Source: Acinetobacter corruptisaponis (GTDB taxonomy: Bacteria; Pseudomonadota; Gammaproteobacteria; Pseudomonadales; Moraxellaceae). Taken from it: a DNA stretch of 64,000 bases. A model generated the notes under the pieces. It had not been told where the DNA came from, did not search any database, and saw nothing but the letters and a program-made list of their open reading frames with translations. The number at the start of each line of letters is the position of its first letter. The first letter of the stretch is position 1. Both the position numbers and the translations under genes were made by a program. Positions 1-6,727 of this stretch are shown here, piece after piece. The DNA is taken from assembly GCF_030053775.1 (NCBI RefSeq), contig NZ_CP125669.1:3281962-3345961 (forward strand), written 5' to 3'.

Positions 1-1194
1 CGTATTGGACAAGGGCTTTGCGGTGGCCCGTTAATGCCACTGAGCCAAACCTTGCTCATGCGAATTTTCCCACCTGAAAAGCATTCACAGGCGATGGGCA
101 TGTGGGCCATGACCACCGTGGTTGGGCCAATCCTGGGGCCGATTCTCGGTGGCCTGATTAGTGATAATTTATCCTGGCACTGGATTTTCTTTATCAATAT
201 TCCTGTGGGGATTTTCTGTGCCCTGGCTGCAATTCGCCTATTGTCTGTGGCTGAAACCAAAACTGAAAAATTGCGGATTGATGCGGTTGGTTTGGGGCTA
301 TTGGTGCTATGGATTGGTGCCTTGCAGCTCATGCTTGACCTTGGACATGAACGCGACTGGTTTAATAGTACGAGTATTATCATGCTTGCCTTGGTGGCGG
401 TGGTTGGCTTTATTGTCTTTATGATTTGGGAACTGACTGATAAGCACCCCGTTGTTAATTTATATGTATTTCGACATCGGGGCTTTGCGGTTTCCGTGTT
501 GGCACTGGCCTTTGGCTTTGGTTCATTCTTTGGCAGTATTGTGCTTATTCCTCAGTGGCTACAGATCAATCTTGGTTATACCGCAACATGGGCAGGCTAT
601 CTCACCGCCACGATGGGTTTTGGTAGTCTAACCATGTCACCGATTGTGGCAAAACTGGCAACCAAATATGATCCACGGGCATTGGCGAGTTTTGGTTTGG
701 CCTTGTTGGGTATTGTCACGGTCATGCGTGCATTCTGGGTGACCGATGCCGACTTCATGGCATTGGCCTGGCCGCAGATTTTACAGGGCTTTGCAGTGCC
801 ATTCTTCTTTATTCCACTGTCGAATATTGCCATGGGTTCGGTGCTGCCACAGGAAATGGCATCTGCCGCAGGTCTGATGAACTTCCTAAGAACCATGGCA
901 GGGGCGATTGGTGCATCAATTGCGGTGACAATTTGGGATGATCATGCCAAAGTGGCACGTAGTGAAATGGTGAATACCTTACATCCACAGGAAGTGCAGA
1001 ATACCTTGCTGCAAAATGGTTTCTCTCCTGATGCGACCTTAGGTGTGATTGCGAATCTCGTTGATAAAGAGGCAATTACCATTTCAGCCAACCATGTGTT
1101 TATGATTTTGGCGATTGTATTTATCTTTGCCAGTGCCCTGATCTGGATGAGTCCCAAACCGAAGCAGATTACAGGTGGGCCAGCACCGCATTAA
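1..1194 (+). CDS. EmrB/QacA-type MFS drug efflux permease, 3' part
   Basis: The reading frame is open from base 1, so the gene begins left of the window; 397 residues are visible. It belongs to the DHA2 (14-helix, EmrB-like) branch of the major facilitator superfamily, which exports drugs by proton antiport, usually with an EmrA-like adaptor and TolC. The visible part starts within the first half (GQGLCGGPLMPLSQTLL, a typical EmrB stretch). It then shows the family motif GPILGPILGG and many hydrophobic helices, and ends in a short polar tail. A hairpin terminator follows directly. The subfamily is clear; the exported substrate cannot be read from sequence. Confidence 0.88.
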   Translation, partial: RIGQGLCGGPLMPLSQTLLMRIFPPEKHSQAMGMWAMTTVVGPILGPILGGLISDNLSWHWIFFINIPVGIFCALAAIRLLSVAETKTEKLRIDAVGLGLLVLWIGALQLMLDLGHERDWFNSTSIIMLALVAVVGFIVFMIWELTDKHPVVNLYVFRHRGFAVSVLALAFGFGSFFGSIVLIPQWLQINLGYTATWAGYLTATMGFGSLTMSPIVAKLATKYDPRALASFGLALLGIVTVMRAFWVTDADFMALAWPQILQGFAVPFFFIPLSNIAMGSVLPQEMASAAGLMNFLRTMAGAIGASIAVTIWDDHAKVARSEMVNTLHPQEVQNTLLQNGFSPDATLGVIANLVDKEAITISANHVFMILAIVFIFASALIWMSPKPKQITGGPAPH

Positions 1195-1215
1195 CTTAAA
1201 TAGATGATTATTTCC

Positions 1216-1248
1216 AAAAAACTCGGACTTATTAATCCGAGTTTTTTT
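1216..1248 (+). terminator. Rho-independent terminator after the efflux pump gene
   Basis: AACTCGGA and TCCGAGTT arms are separated by CTTATTAA and followed by a run of seven T, 20 bases after the pump stop codon. The A run on the left side means it could also work on the minus strand. Confidence 0.85.
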
Positions 1249-1305
1249 ATTTAAATCTGACATGAGGTTTATTTGGTCTTTGGGTTTTTTATACGCATCA
1301 CAGTT

Positions 1306-1749
1306 TTACTCCCCTATATTTTCCCAAAGTTTTAGCTGTAAATCTTCCTCACATTTCGATATTTTTTGATTTAAATATTTCATTGTGGATTTATGCTGAT
1401 TTAAACCCCTACCGTGAAATGACCCAATTGCTTTCTGAATTTTTGCTTGCAAGTGCAAAAGATTTAATTCTTCATACGCTTCTTGTTTTGCTGAGTAAGC
1501 ATAAATTTTGCAAATAATTCTGATTAATTCCGAAAAATTTGCATTCGAAATATTTAATTTTTTTAGCTCCTGTACATTATGCCATGTCAATAAGTTGGCA
1601 TAGTCGAAGTACACAGAGGATTGACGGTGAGTATGGTATTTGATAGGGCGTGGGAATGATGAATCTTGTTGAACGAGCAAGCGTAAAGTATCAGGATTGA
1701 TATTTAAAAGTTCACATGCTTGGTTGTAGGTAATTCGGATGGGTTGCAT
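1306..1749 (-). CDS. AlpA-like helix-turn-helix DNA-binding protein of an older mobile element
   Basis: The 147-residue protein has an N-terminal MerR/AlpA-like winged helix: a helix-turn-helix over roughly residues 6-30 (NQACELLNINPDTLRLL), then FPRPIKYH and VYFDYANLLTWHN. The last segment closely matches VYFDYADLLAWHN in the AlpA-like gene at 6408-6620. AlpA family proteins activate or repress excision and replication genes of P4-like elements. The rest of the protein (about residues 65-147) is charged and helical and is not recognised. GGAG lies 8 bases before the ATG. No integrase is next to it, so it is probably a left-over of an earlier insertion at ssrA. Confidence 0.6.
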   Translation of the reverse strand: MQPIRITYNQACELLNINPDTLRLLVQQDSSFPRPIKYHTHRQSSVYFDYANLLTWHNVQELKKLNISNANFSELIRIICKIYAYSAKQEAYEELNLLHLQAKIQKAIGSFHGRGLNQHKSTMKYLNQKISKCEEDLQLKLWENIGE

Positions 1750-1823
1750 TTATTTTGCTCCGTTTAGTGATATTTAACGGAATTAATAAAAGCAAAAAGA
1801 TATTGGGGTCAGGAATAAGTAAA

Positions 1824-1859
1824 GGGGGCATAGCAAATTCAAAAAATTGCCATACCCCC
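1824..1859 (-). other. Imperfect hairpin between two element genes
   Basis: GGGGGCATAGCAA and TTGCCATACCCCC form a 13-bp stem with two mismatches or wobbles around an A-rich loop. It lies just after the stop of the 1878-2642 gene (minus strand). A poor T run follows, so it is a terminator-like or processing hairpin at best. Confidence 0.4.
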
Positions 1860-1877
1860 AAAGCAAAATTATGATTT

Positions 1878-2642
1878 TTATTGTTTTTTTGGAGTGGTGT
1901 CTTTCATATTGTTGGATGGGTTTAGCTTAGTATTGCCGCCTGTTTTAACTTTGGGGTGACGGCAAATTTTATCTATATAGACACATAATTCTTTACCTTG
2001 TACATCTGGGTAATTTGCCTTTATCCAACTTGCTACAGTATCCTGTTTGGGTGGTGGTTGATTTTTATCAGGGTCATAATTAATCCAAAACTCATTTATA
2101 ACCCCGTGCAGTGCTTCAAGTGGTGGAGTGGTATAAGGCTGTTCGGGTAATAAGATTACATTGTTATATTGTGCTGGTTCTGGTTGTTGATGTGTGACTT
2201 GTTGAGCAGTAGTACTATTTTTTTGAGGTTGCTCAAAATAGCCATTTTTTTTAAGCCATTTAAAGAGTTCTTCCCGATGAATTTTCGTTTCATTTGCAAT
2301 TATTGAGCCAGTATCATCAAGGCTAATTTTAGCTTGCTCTATTGTTTCGCTCCAACAGCTATTGTAATCCAGACGCTCAATTCGTATTAATGGCGATTTA
2401 ATTTCTTGTGTGCAAAGAGCCTCTATCAATGACCTTATTAACATTAGAGCATGTTGCCAATTTATAGGCTTGTCATTAAGTAATTTTTGGCGAAGCTCAT
2501 AATCAGCAAGATGATTATATTCGCAAGGTTCAAGCCCAGCAGTTAATAAACTAGCCTCAGCAATAGAAAATAACTTAACAGTATTCCAGTGTGTGAAGTC
2601 AGGGCTTCCTCTCAAATTATGCAGTTCTTTTAATGTTGCCAT
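1878..2642 (-). CDS. Prophage/element-associated hypothetical protein
   Basis: The 254-residue protein starts at the ATG (MATLKELHNL) that follows GGGAGG by 11 bases; an upstream ATG would place that ribosome site inside the gene. The N-terminal third (SPDFTHWNTVKLFSIAEA, then AGLEP) and the C-terminal third (SWIKANYPDVQGKELCVYID, ending in KTGGNTK) fit a layout I know from hypothetical proteins of P4-like elements and prophages. The middle is Gln/Pro-rich linker. Function is unknown; the C-terminal part could be a small DNA-binding fold. It shares direction with the AlpA-like gene downstream. Confidence 0.55.
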   Translation of the reverse strand: MATLKELHNLRGSPDFTHWNTVKLFSIAEASLLTAGLEPCEYNHLADYELRQKLLNDKPINWQHALMLIRSLIEALCTQEIKSPLIRIERLDYNSCWSETIEQAKISLDDTGSIIANETKIHREELFKWLKKNGYFEQPQKNSTTAQQVTHQQPEPAQYNNVILLPEQPYTTPPLEALHGVINEFWINYDPDKNQPPPKQDTVASWIKANYPDVQGKELCVYIDKICRHPKVKTGGNTKLNPSNNMKDTTPKKQ

Positions 2643-2899
2643 TTTATTATTAGCCTCCCATAACATCCCAATAAAATAGTTAAGCCAATCCGATTGGGTA
2701 TCAGACTTTCGGAAGCCAACCTAGACTTAACAAAACGATTATAAATTATACTTGCTATATAACAGATTATTACTTTAAAAAGTACGTCATTTTCTGTCGT
2801 TGCAATCTATTCATCAGCTTTTTTAGTTAAATAATTCAATTATTTGCTAATGATGTGAATCGTTGAACATATTGCCTAATAATTTTTTACAGATAAGAA

Positions 2900-2933
2900 A
2901 AAAGGCTTAAACCATTATAGCTTAAGCCTTTTT
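2900..2933. terminator. Bidirectional terminator, probably the original ssrA terminator
   Basis: AAAAGGCTTAA and TTAAGCCTTTTT arms enclose an 11-base loop. It sits next to the left copy of the duplicated ssrA tail. The right copy is followed by a different hairpin of similar design (8937-8970). The simplest reading is that this is the native ssrA terminator, moved 6 kb away when the element inserted. Confidence 0.7.
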
Positions 2934-2956
2934 CTTTTATATACCATCATGTGATA

Positions 2957-2988
2957 GCATATAAATTTAGGTATTTGGTGGGGTGGCG
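2957..2988. repeat. Left attachment-site copy (partial ssrA 3' end)
   Basis: A 32-base direct repeat of 8995-9027 with one substitution (T for C) and one missing base. It holds GCATATAAATTTAGG followed by ATTTGGTGG and GGTGGCG. On the minus strand this is the last part of the tmRNA acceptor arm plus downstream sequence, so it is the distal attachment site of an element integrated into ssrA. Confidence 0.82.
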
Positions 2989-3050
2989 ACTACTGAACTA
3001 TGAGTTCATGTTATTGAATTAAAATAAATAATTATTTAATGTTCTTCACC

Positions 3051-3074
3051 ACTATACAACACACTATACAAAGT
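3051..3074. other. Candidate integrase arm-binding sites, left end
   Basis: Two direct copies of ACTATACAA start 12 bases apart (3051 and 3063), 62 bases inside the left attachment copy. The same ACTATACA word with the same 12-base spacing occurs inside the right end (8870 and 8882). The role as integrase or excisionase sites is inferred. Confidence 0.6.
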
Positions 3075-3147
3075 CGTATTTGTTACATGTTTTTCTAGCA
3101 AAAAGTACTTCAATATTTTGGGCTATATTTTCATCTTTTGGAATTGA

Positions 3148-3288
3148 ACTCAAAAGGTGATATTTCAAAATGAATACTTTACTATATTTCCATGCCCGAT
3201 AAAAATGGGTACATCACAAAGAGCTGCCGTGTATTTTGATCGTCAAGAATTATGTGAATGGTATGAGACTCGGAGAGTCAAAAGCTAG
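3148..3288 (+). pseudogene. C-terminal remnant of an AlpA-like regulator
   Basis: Reading plus-strand frame 1 from 3148 gives FPCPIK, then RAAVYFDRQELCEWYETRR, ending in TAG. This lines up with FPRPIK / VYFDYANLLTWHN of the 1306-1749 gene and FPKPYK / VYFDYADLLAWHN of the 6408-6620 gene. Only the second half of the domain remains; an in-frame stop precedes it at 3145 and no start with a ribosome site exists. It is a third, dead copy in the opposite direction. Confidence 0.62.
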
Positions 3289-3348
3289 GTTGTGTTGAAT
3301 GTTGATGAAAGGGCATCTTGATCGCCCTTTGTTGTAATACGAGTAAAG

Positions 3349-3684
3349 TTATTTTTGAACTTGATTATTGCAAGCTTTCCAATATGTATATGAGAATAAT
3401 CTGATGACCATATTTTTATCATCATTATTTTTTTCAATTGGTGTTTTATAAGCCGTATCAATCATTGATATGGCTACTCTGTAGTTATTTGCATTTTTCT
3501 TTTCTTTTAAAATTACTTTTGTCGAGAGATCCATTAACTGTTGTTTAGTTTTTGTTTTGTATTGTCTAGCGTGCATTACTGACTCTGCAAAATCTCCATA
3601 AGTATCACAATCATCAGCAACATGATTGTTAGCCATAACATTAGAGCTAATAAAAAATAGAGTAGCTAGTAGAAGTTTTTTCAT
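3349..3684 (-). CDS. Small secreted (periplasmic) protein of unknown function
   Basis: The 111-residue protein begins with a clear signal peptide (MKKLLLATLFFISSNVMA, cleavage probably after MA). The mature part has two Cys, one in ADDCDTYG and one in WKACNN near the end, possibly a disulfide. It is rich in Lys and contains ISMIDTAYKTPIEKN. Similar short secreted proteins occur in Acinetobacter phage-like elements, but I know no function. It points away from the XRE gene, with the 3740-3764 palindrome between them, so both genes may share that operator. Confidence 0.6.
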   Translation of the reverse strand: MKKLLLATLFFISSNVMANNHVADDCDTYGDFAESVMHARQYKTKTKQQLMDLSTKVILKEKKNANNYRVAISMIDTAYKTPIEKNNDDKNMVIRLFSYTYWKACNNQVQK

Positions 3685-3739
3685 ATTGGAAAACCTTATT
3701 TATTAAATTAACACTCAGAATTTTAGGTGTGGAAAAGGA

Positions 3740-3764
3740 ATAATACACCAAGTTGGTGTATTAT
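3740..3764. promoter_or_regulatory. Perfect palindromic operator upstream of the XRE gene
   Basis: Twelve-base arms ATAATACACCAA and TTGGTGTATTAT flank a single G. The right arm contains TATTAT, a plausible -10 box 23 bases before the XRE start, so a dimer bound here would block its transcription. It also lies 56 bases before the divergent secreted-protein gene. Confidence 0.72.
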
Positions 3765-3787
3765 GTTTCCTGCTTGATATTCTTGTC

Positions 3788-4018
3788 ATGCGCTCAATCC
3801 ACAATCCTGCCTATCAAGTTCTCATTGAAGAAATCGTGAGCTACCGAAAGTCAAAAAACGTGACTCAAGTTGAACTCGCTTCAAAATTAGATAAACCACA
3901 GCAATACATTGCCAAAGTAGAAAATTTAGATCGACGAATTGATGCTATTGAACTCAAAGAATGGTTGAAAGCATTGGATGCTGATAGAGATTTTATGATC
4001 AAAATTTTAGTTGACTAG
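3788..4018 (+). CDS. XRE-family helix-turn-helix repressor
   Basis: The 76-residue protein is almost entirely one Cro/C1-type helix-turn-helix domain: SYRKSKNVTQVELASKLDK as helices 1-2, then PQQYIAKVENLDRRI as the recognition helix and following helix, and a short C-terminal helix. It lacks any oligomerisation or protease domain, so it is probably a simple dimeric repressor of its own promoter and perhaps of the divergent secreted-protein gene, using the palindrome just upstream. No good ribosome site is visible before ATG 3788. It could also be the antitoxin-like half of a pair, but no toxin gene is adjacent. Confidence 0.82.
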   Translation: MRSIHNPAYQVLIEEIVSYRKSKNVTQVELASKLDKPQQYIAKVENLDRRIDAIELKEWLKALDADRDFMIKILVD

Positions 4019-4327
4019 CTTAAAGTAAATTTGGAGTACGCTGTTGATTTAGCTAACAGGTGGTCTATAGCTGTCTCCCCCTTTTATTATTTAAACTTTA
4101 ATCGCGCTCTAAACGCATTCTGTGAGCTTCTGTAGCTATATTTGAATGCGCTTCGCAACTTGAACAAGCCTTTTCAAAAAATTCACCCAAAAATTTTTTG
4201 ACCTAGCCTTTTCCTGAGATGAATTTAGAAAAGGTCGGGACAAGGGTAATCATAAAAATGATCAATCGATTTATACGCAATCCCTAAAGCGAAGTTCGTT
4301 TTTCCTAGGACTTCATTCTTTTTTGGA
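4019..4327. other. Non-coding stretch inside the element, possible origin region
   Basis: I see no convincing gene. The stretch holds CCTTTTC / GAAAAGG arms around 4210-4240 and a few short AT-rich repeats. Since the element carries a replication-protein-like gene, an origin could lie here, but nothing in the sequence proves it. Confidence 0.25.
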
Positions 4328-4504
4328 TTAGTTTTGTGTGATCAATAAATATTTGCTATCGAAAGCAGATTGAATCAAAACTTTACCGTCATTGGCTTTC
4401 AGAATTAACACTCCGCCTAAATCTAAAGTTTGAGTGTCTGTTCTATCTGCTAAGTCTATTGCTAGTGTTGTAAATTGATCTTCTGAAATTTGTTGAACGT
4501 TCAT
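4328..4504 (-). CDS. 58-residue hypothetical protein
   Basis: The frame starts at ATG 4504 (MNVQQISEDQF) with AAAGG seven bases upstream, and runs 58 codons to TAA. The protein has a short acidic N-terminal part, then GGVLILKANDGKVLIQSAFD, which looks like a small beta-rich fold, and ends LLITQN. It lies downstream of the replication-like gene on the same strand but beyond a terminator hairpin. Function is unknown; the ribosome site and plausible amino-acid make-up support it as a real gene. Confidence 0.55.
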   Translation of the reverse strand: MNVQQISEDQFTTLAIDLADRTDTQTLDLGGVLILKANDGKVLIQSAFDSKYLLITQN

Positions 4505-4721
4505 CGCTTTACCTTTAAGTCTTGTATATGTGTGTTTAAACTTGAATTACGAATCTATCATCTAAAGTTATATAAGTGCTGACTTATAATGTTTAAAATT
4601 TAAGCTATTGTTTTGGTTTTTCAATTGTTTATTTCGATTATTAAGTTTAAAGGACGGCATTTTAGATATTTTTAAGCGAATGTGGTTATTAAGGTATATA
4701 AGCTATTAGGCAGACAAGATC

Positions 4722-4774
4722 ATTCAAAACATGCTTTAAGCATTACCGTATAAAGCTTAGAGCATGTTTTTGAA
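4722..4774 (-). terminator. Strong hairpin downstream of the replication-like gene
   Basis: AAAACATGCT pairs with AGCATGTTTT, continuing inward with TAAGC/GCTTA, giving a stem of about 15 bp (4726-4741 / 4755-4770). On the minus strand it comes 39 bases after the stop of the 4809-6098 gene and is followed by TTTTG. On the plus strand a T run also follows. Otherwise 4505-4808 holds no gene that I can see. Confidence 0.55.
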
Positions 4775-4808
4775 AAATAAAAAACGGGGATAAATTTACG
4801 ATTTTTGA

Positions 4809-6098
4809 TTAATTTTTAACCTTAAACTTCTCTGCTAATTTATGCTGCACCTTTGCGATAACTTGATTAAATTCAATGTGAGTTTCTAAATATTTTAATA
4901 ACCTTGTCTCATTACCGTATTTGTCTCGGCGTTTTTTAACCCTGTATTTATCAACTGATACGCTTTCTCTTTCTAAGCCGTAGGGTTTTGCAATATCTCT
5001 GTATGCACTTTTGAAGTATGGGAGAGCGTCATCACGCAATCGGGTAAAGATCAATGCTTTTGACATTGCTTTAATTACTGTCTCAATGTCTCGTATTGTA
5101 ACTGTTCTACCGTCATTCAATTGAAGCAAGGCGCTTCCTGAATAATTTTCTTCAAACCTCACTCTGTGATCTTCAACTTTGAGGGGCCGCTTGTTGAAGT
5201 CTGTTGTTTTGAAATAGATGCGATAATAGTGGTCATCATCTTTGTTATTGATATAGATCGTATTGCCGTCTCTAACATCATTAAAGTTGTTAAAGATGCT
5301 GAATATTCCGCCTGTTTTCTCTTTTTTGGGAAAAAAGGCGCTCTTGTTGTAAAAGCGACAATTTTCTGCTTTTGATAGCTGCACAGCTTTCAATAAAGCA
5401 ATACGCATGAAATGCGGTGCGTTAGAAAAATCAATGGCTCTTTCAATTCTTACAATTTCAAGATCGGCGACATTTAAGCTTAAATTGTAATATTTCAAGA
5501 TGCTTAATCGTTCAGTCAACGCTTTGAGGTTCTTCACATCATGCAAACGAATAACAAACGCCGTACCGATATTGTCGTTAAGGTTGTTACTTTCCTCATC
5601 TCTTAAAACGTCATCTGATTCGCCAACTGTTTTAATGAAGTGCCTGATTCCTGTTTTTTCTGTTAGATACTTTTTGATAACGCTTCTGTTGAATGGCTTC
5701 GCCGTTTCAAATTTAACGTCAATAAAATCAATGCAAGCTTTTATTGTAATACCTGCGTTCTTCATAGATAAACGGTTGTAATACTTGATATTACAAATTT
5801 TATTTCGTTCCGCCGTTTCTAATTGTTTAACATTATTTTTATGGCGGCGTTGAAGATCAGCATTAACAGCACGTATTTCTTCGTTTGTGCTAGTCGTTGT
5901 AATTGTAGTGAAAGCTGTTTCTTTTTCACAAGACAACAATAGATCGTCAAGTTCTTTAGTCAATTGATCTTCTAAAGCATTGTCATTGCCATAATAATCT
6001 AATCCAGCACTTGATGCTGGATCAAAACCGTCATACAAACATTCAAGTTGATTAAGAGAAAAAGTACTATAATTACCGTTCAAGCAAATTGTACTCAT
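4809..6098 (-). CDS. Putative replication initiation protein of the element
   Basis: The protein has 429 residues. It has an acidic N-terminal third, then a body with IVRIERAIDFSN (about 210-220), NTIYINNKDDDHYYRIYFKT (about 280-300) and KVEDHRVRFEENYSG (about 305-320). This order (IYI...RIY-K, then a basic/acidic RxE strand) resembles the Rep_trans-type rolling-circle initiators of small plasmids and filamentous phages. A conserved Tyr could be the nicking residue, but I cannot pick it with confidence. The C-terminal end is very basic. It is the largest cargo gene of the element. If the assignment is wrong, it is an unknown element protein. Confidence 0.4.
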   Translation of the reverse strand: MSTICLNGNYSTFSLNQLECLYDGFDPASSAGLDYYGNDNALEDQLTKELDDLLLSCEKETAFTTITTTSTNEEIRAVNADLQRRHKNNVKQLETAERNKICNIKYYNRLSMKNAGITIKACIDFIDVKFETAKPFNRSVIKKYLTEKTGIRHFIKTVGESDDVLRDEESNNLNDNIGTAFVIRLHDVKNLKALTERLSILKYYNLSLNVADLEIVRIERAIDFSNAPHFMRIALLKAVQLSKAENCRFYNKSAFFPKKEKTGGIFSIFNNFNDVRDGNTIYINNKDDDHYYRIYFKTTDFNKRPLKVEDHRVRFEENYSGSALLQLNDGRTVTIRDIETVIKAMSKALIFTRLRDDALPYFKSAYRDIAKPYGLERESVSVDKYRVKKRRDKYGNETRLLKYLETHIEFNQVIAKVQHKLAEKFKVKN

Positions 6099-6124
6099 TT
6101 AGAAAGCCTTTTAGTGAGTATGAA

Positions 6125-6153
6125 AAACCTAGCGACTGGTACTCGCTAGGTTT
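6125..6153. terminator. Bidirectional terminator
   Basis: AAACCTAGCGA and TCGCTAGGTTT arms enclose seven bases, with T runs on both strands. It separates the replication-like gene from the 68-aa ORF upstream of it on the minus strand, so the two are probably not co-transcribed. Confidence 0.75.
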
Positions 6154-6167
6154 TTTTATTTGGGGAC

Positions 6168-6374
6168 TTAAAGAAGCGCTAATTCTTCTGTCAATTGTTT
6201 ATTGAGTTGTTTGGCTTGTTCAAGTGAAAGGGCGTATGTGTGGGGTGCAATATCTCTTTCTGTTTCTAAGAAAATTCTAATCCTTTTACCATCCTCAAAA
6301 TCTTTGAAACTGTCATTTTTCTCTATTCGTTTGATGATGATATTGTTCAAACGTAAACCAAAACCAATGTGCAT
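6168..6374 (-). CDS. 68-residue hypothetical element protein
   Basis: The start is the ATG of MHIGFGLRLNN, preceded by GGAG at about ten bases; an upstream in-frame ATG would put this ribosome site inside the gene. The protein has the pattern IIIKRIEKNDSFKDFEDGKR followed by a C-terminal helix ALSLEQAKQLNKQLTEELALL. This looks like a small fold with a helical tail. I know no function. It lies between the AlpA-like gene and a terminator, so it is probably in the AlpA transcript. Confidence 0.55.
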   Translation of the reverse strand: MHIGFGLRLNNIIIKRIEKNDSFKDFEDGKRIRIFLETERDIAPHTYALSLEQAKQLNKQLTEELALL

Positions 6375-6407
6375 GATTTCTTCTCCTTTCTTACTCCTCA
6401 TTTTTCC

Positions 6408-6620
6408 TTATACCTCCATCACTGCATTGGCTTTCTGTGTGTTATGCCAAGCTAATAAATCAGCATAGTCGAAATAAACATGGGCTTGACGAGCATCTGA
6501 TGTTTTGTAGGGTTTTGGGAATAACGGGTCTTTTGCTGCGAGCTTATTTAATCCATCTACAGATAAGCCGAGCAATTTAGCTGCGTCACGTTTAATTAAT
6601 CTAATGGGGGTAATTTGCAT
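6408..6620 (-). CDS. AlpA-family transcriptional activator of the element
   Basis: With the ATG at 6620 (MQITPIRLIKRDAAKLLG) the 70-residue protein has the usual AlpA length. It holds a MerR-type winged helix: helix-turn-helix RDAAKLLGLSVDGLNKLA, then FPKPYK and VYFDYADLLAWHNTQ. AlpA proteins of P4-like elements control excision and replication genes. The start is chosen from the alignment with the 1306-1749 paralogue; GAG at 11 bases is a weak ribosome site. The 12-bp palindrome immediately upstream is the likely self-binding site. The stop is 34 bases before the 68-aa ORF start, which fits an operon. Confidence 0.78.
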   Translation of the reverse strand: MQITPIRLIKRDAAKLLGLSVDGLNKLAAKDPLFPKPYKTSDARQAHVYFDYADLLAWHNTQKANAVMEV

Positions 6621-6621
6621 G

Positions 6622-6660
6622 ATATTCATCTCATATATTTGTTTAATGTGAGATGAATAT
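6622..6660. promoter_or_regulatory. Inverted-repeat operator upstream of the AlpA-like gene
   Basis: Perfect 12-base arms ATATTCATCTCA (6622-6633) and TGAGATGAATAT (6649-6660) are separated by 15 bases, starting two bases before the AlpA-like ATG. The place and symmetry suit a regulator binding site; a leader hairpin that hides the start is the alternative. Confidence 0.62.
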
Positions 6661-6671
6661 TGATGAATCTG

Positions 6672-6719
6672 AAAAATATTAACATGTATTACGAGAATAC
6701 ATTTTCCGTAATACATGTT
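6672..6719 (-). terminator. Terminator of the integrase operon
   Basis: Perfect 13-base arms AACATGTATTACG (6681-6693) and CGTAATACATGTT (6707-6719) enclose a 13-base loop. On the minus strand they come nine bases after the stop of the 6728-7474 gene and are followed by AATATTTTT. The low GC makes it a modest terminator; an operator role is possible. Confidence 0.6.
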
Positions 6720-6727
6720 CTGGTTGT

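Noticed and set aside
6408..6716. Longer 102-codon form of the AlpA-like gene
   Set aside because: The extra N-terminal residues are encoded by the two palindromes and do not resemble AlpA; the start at 6620 fits the family.
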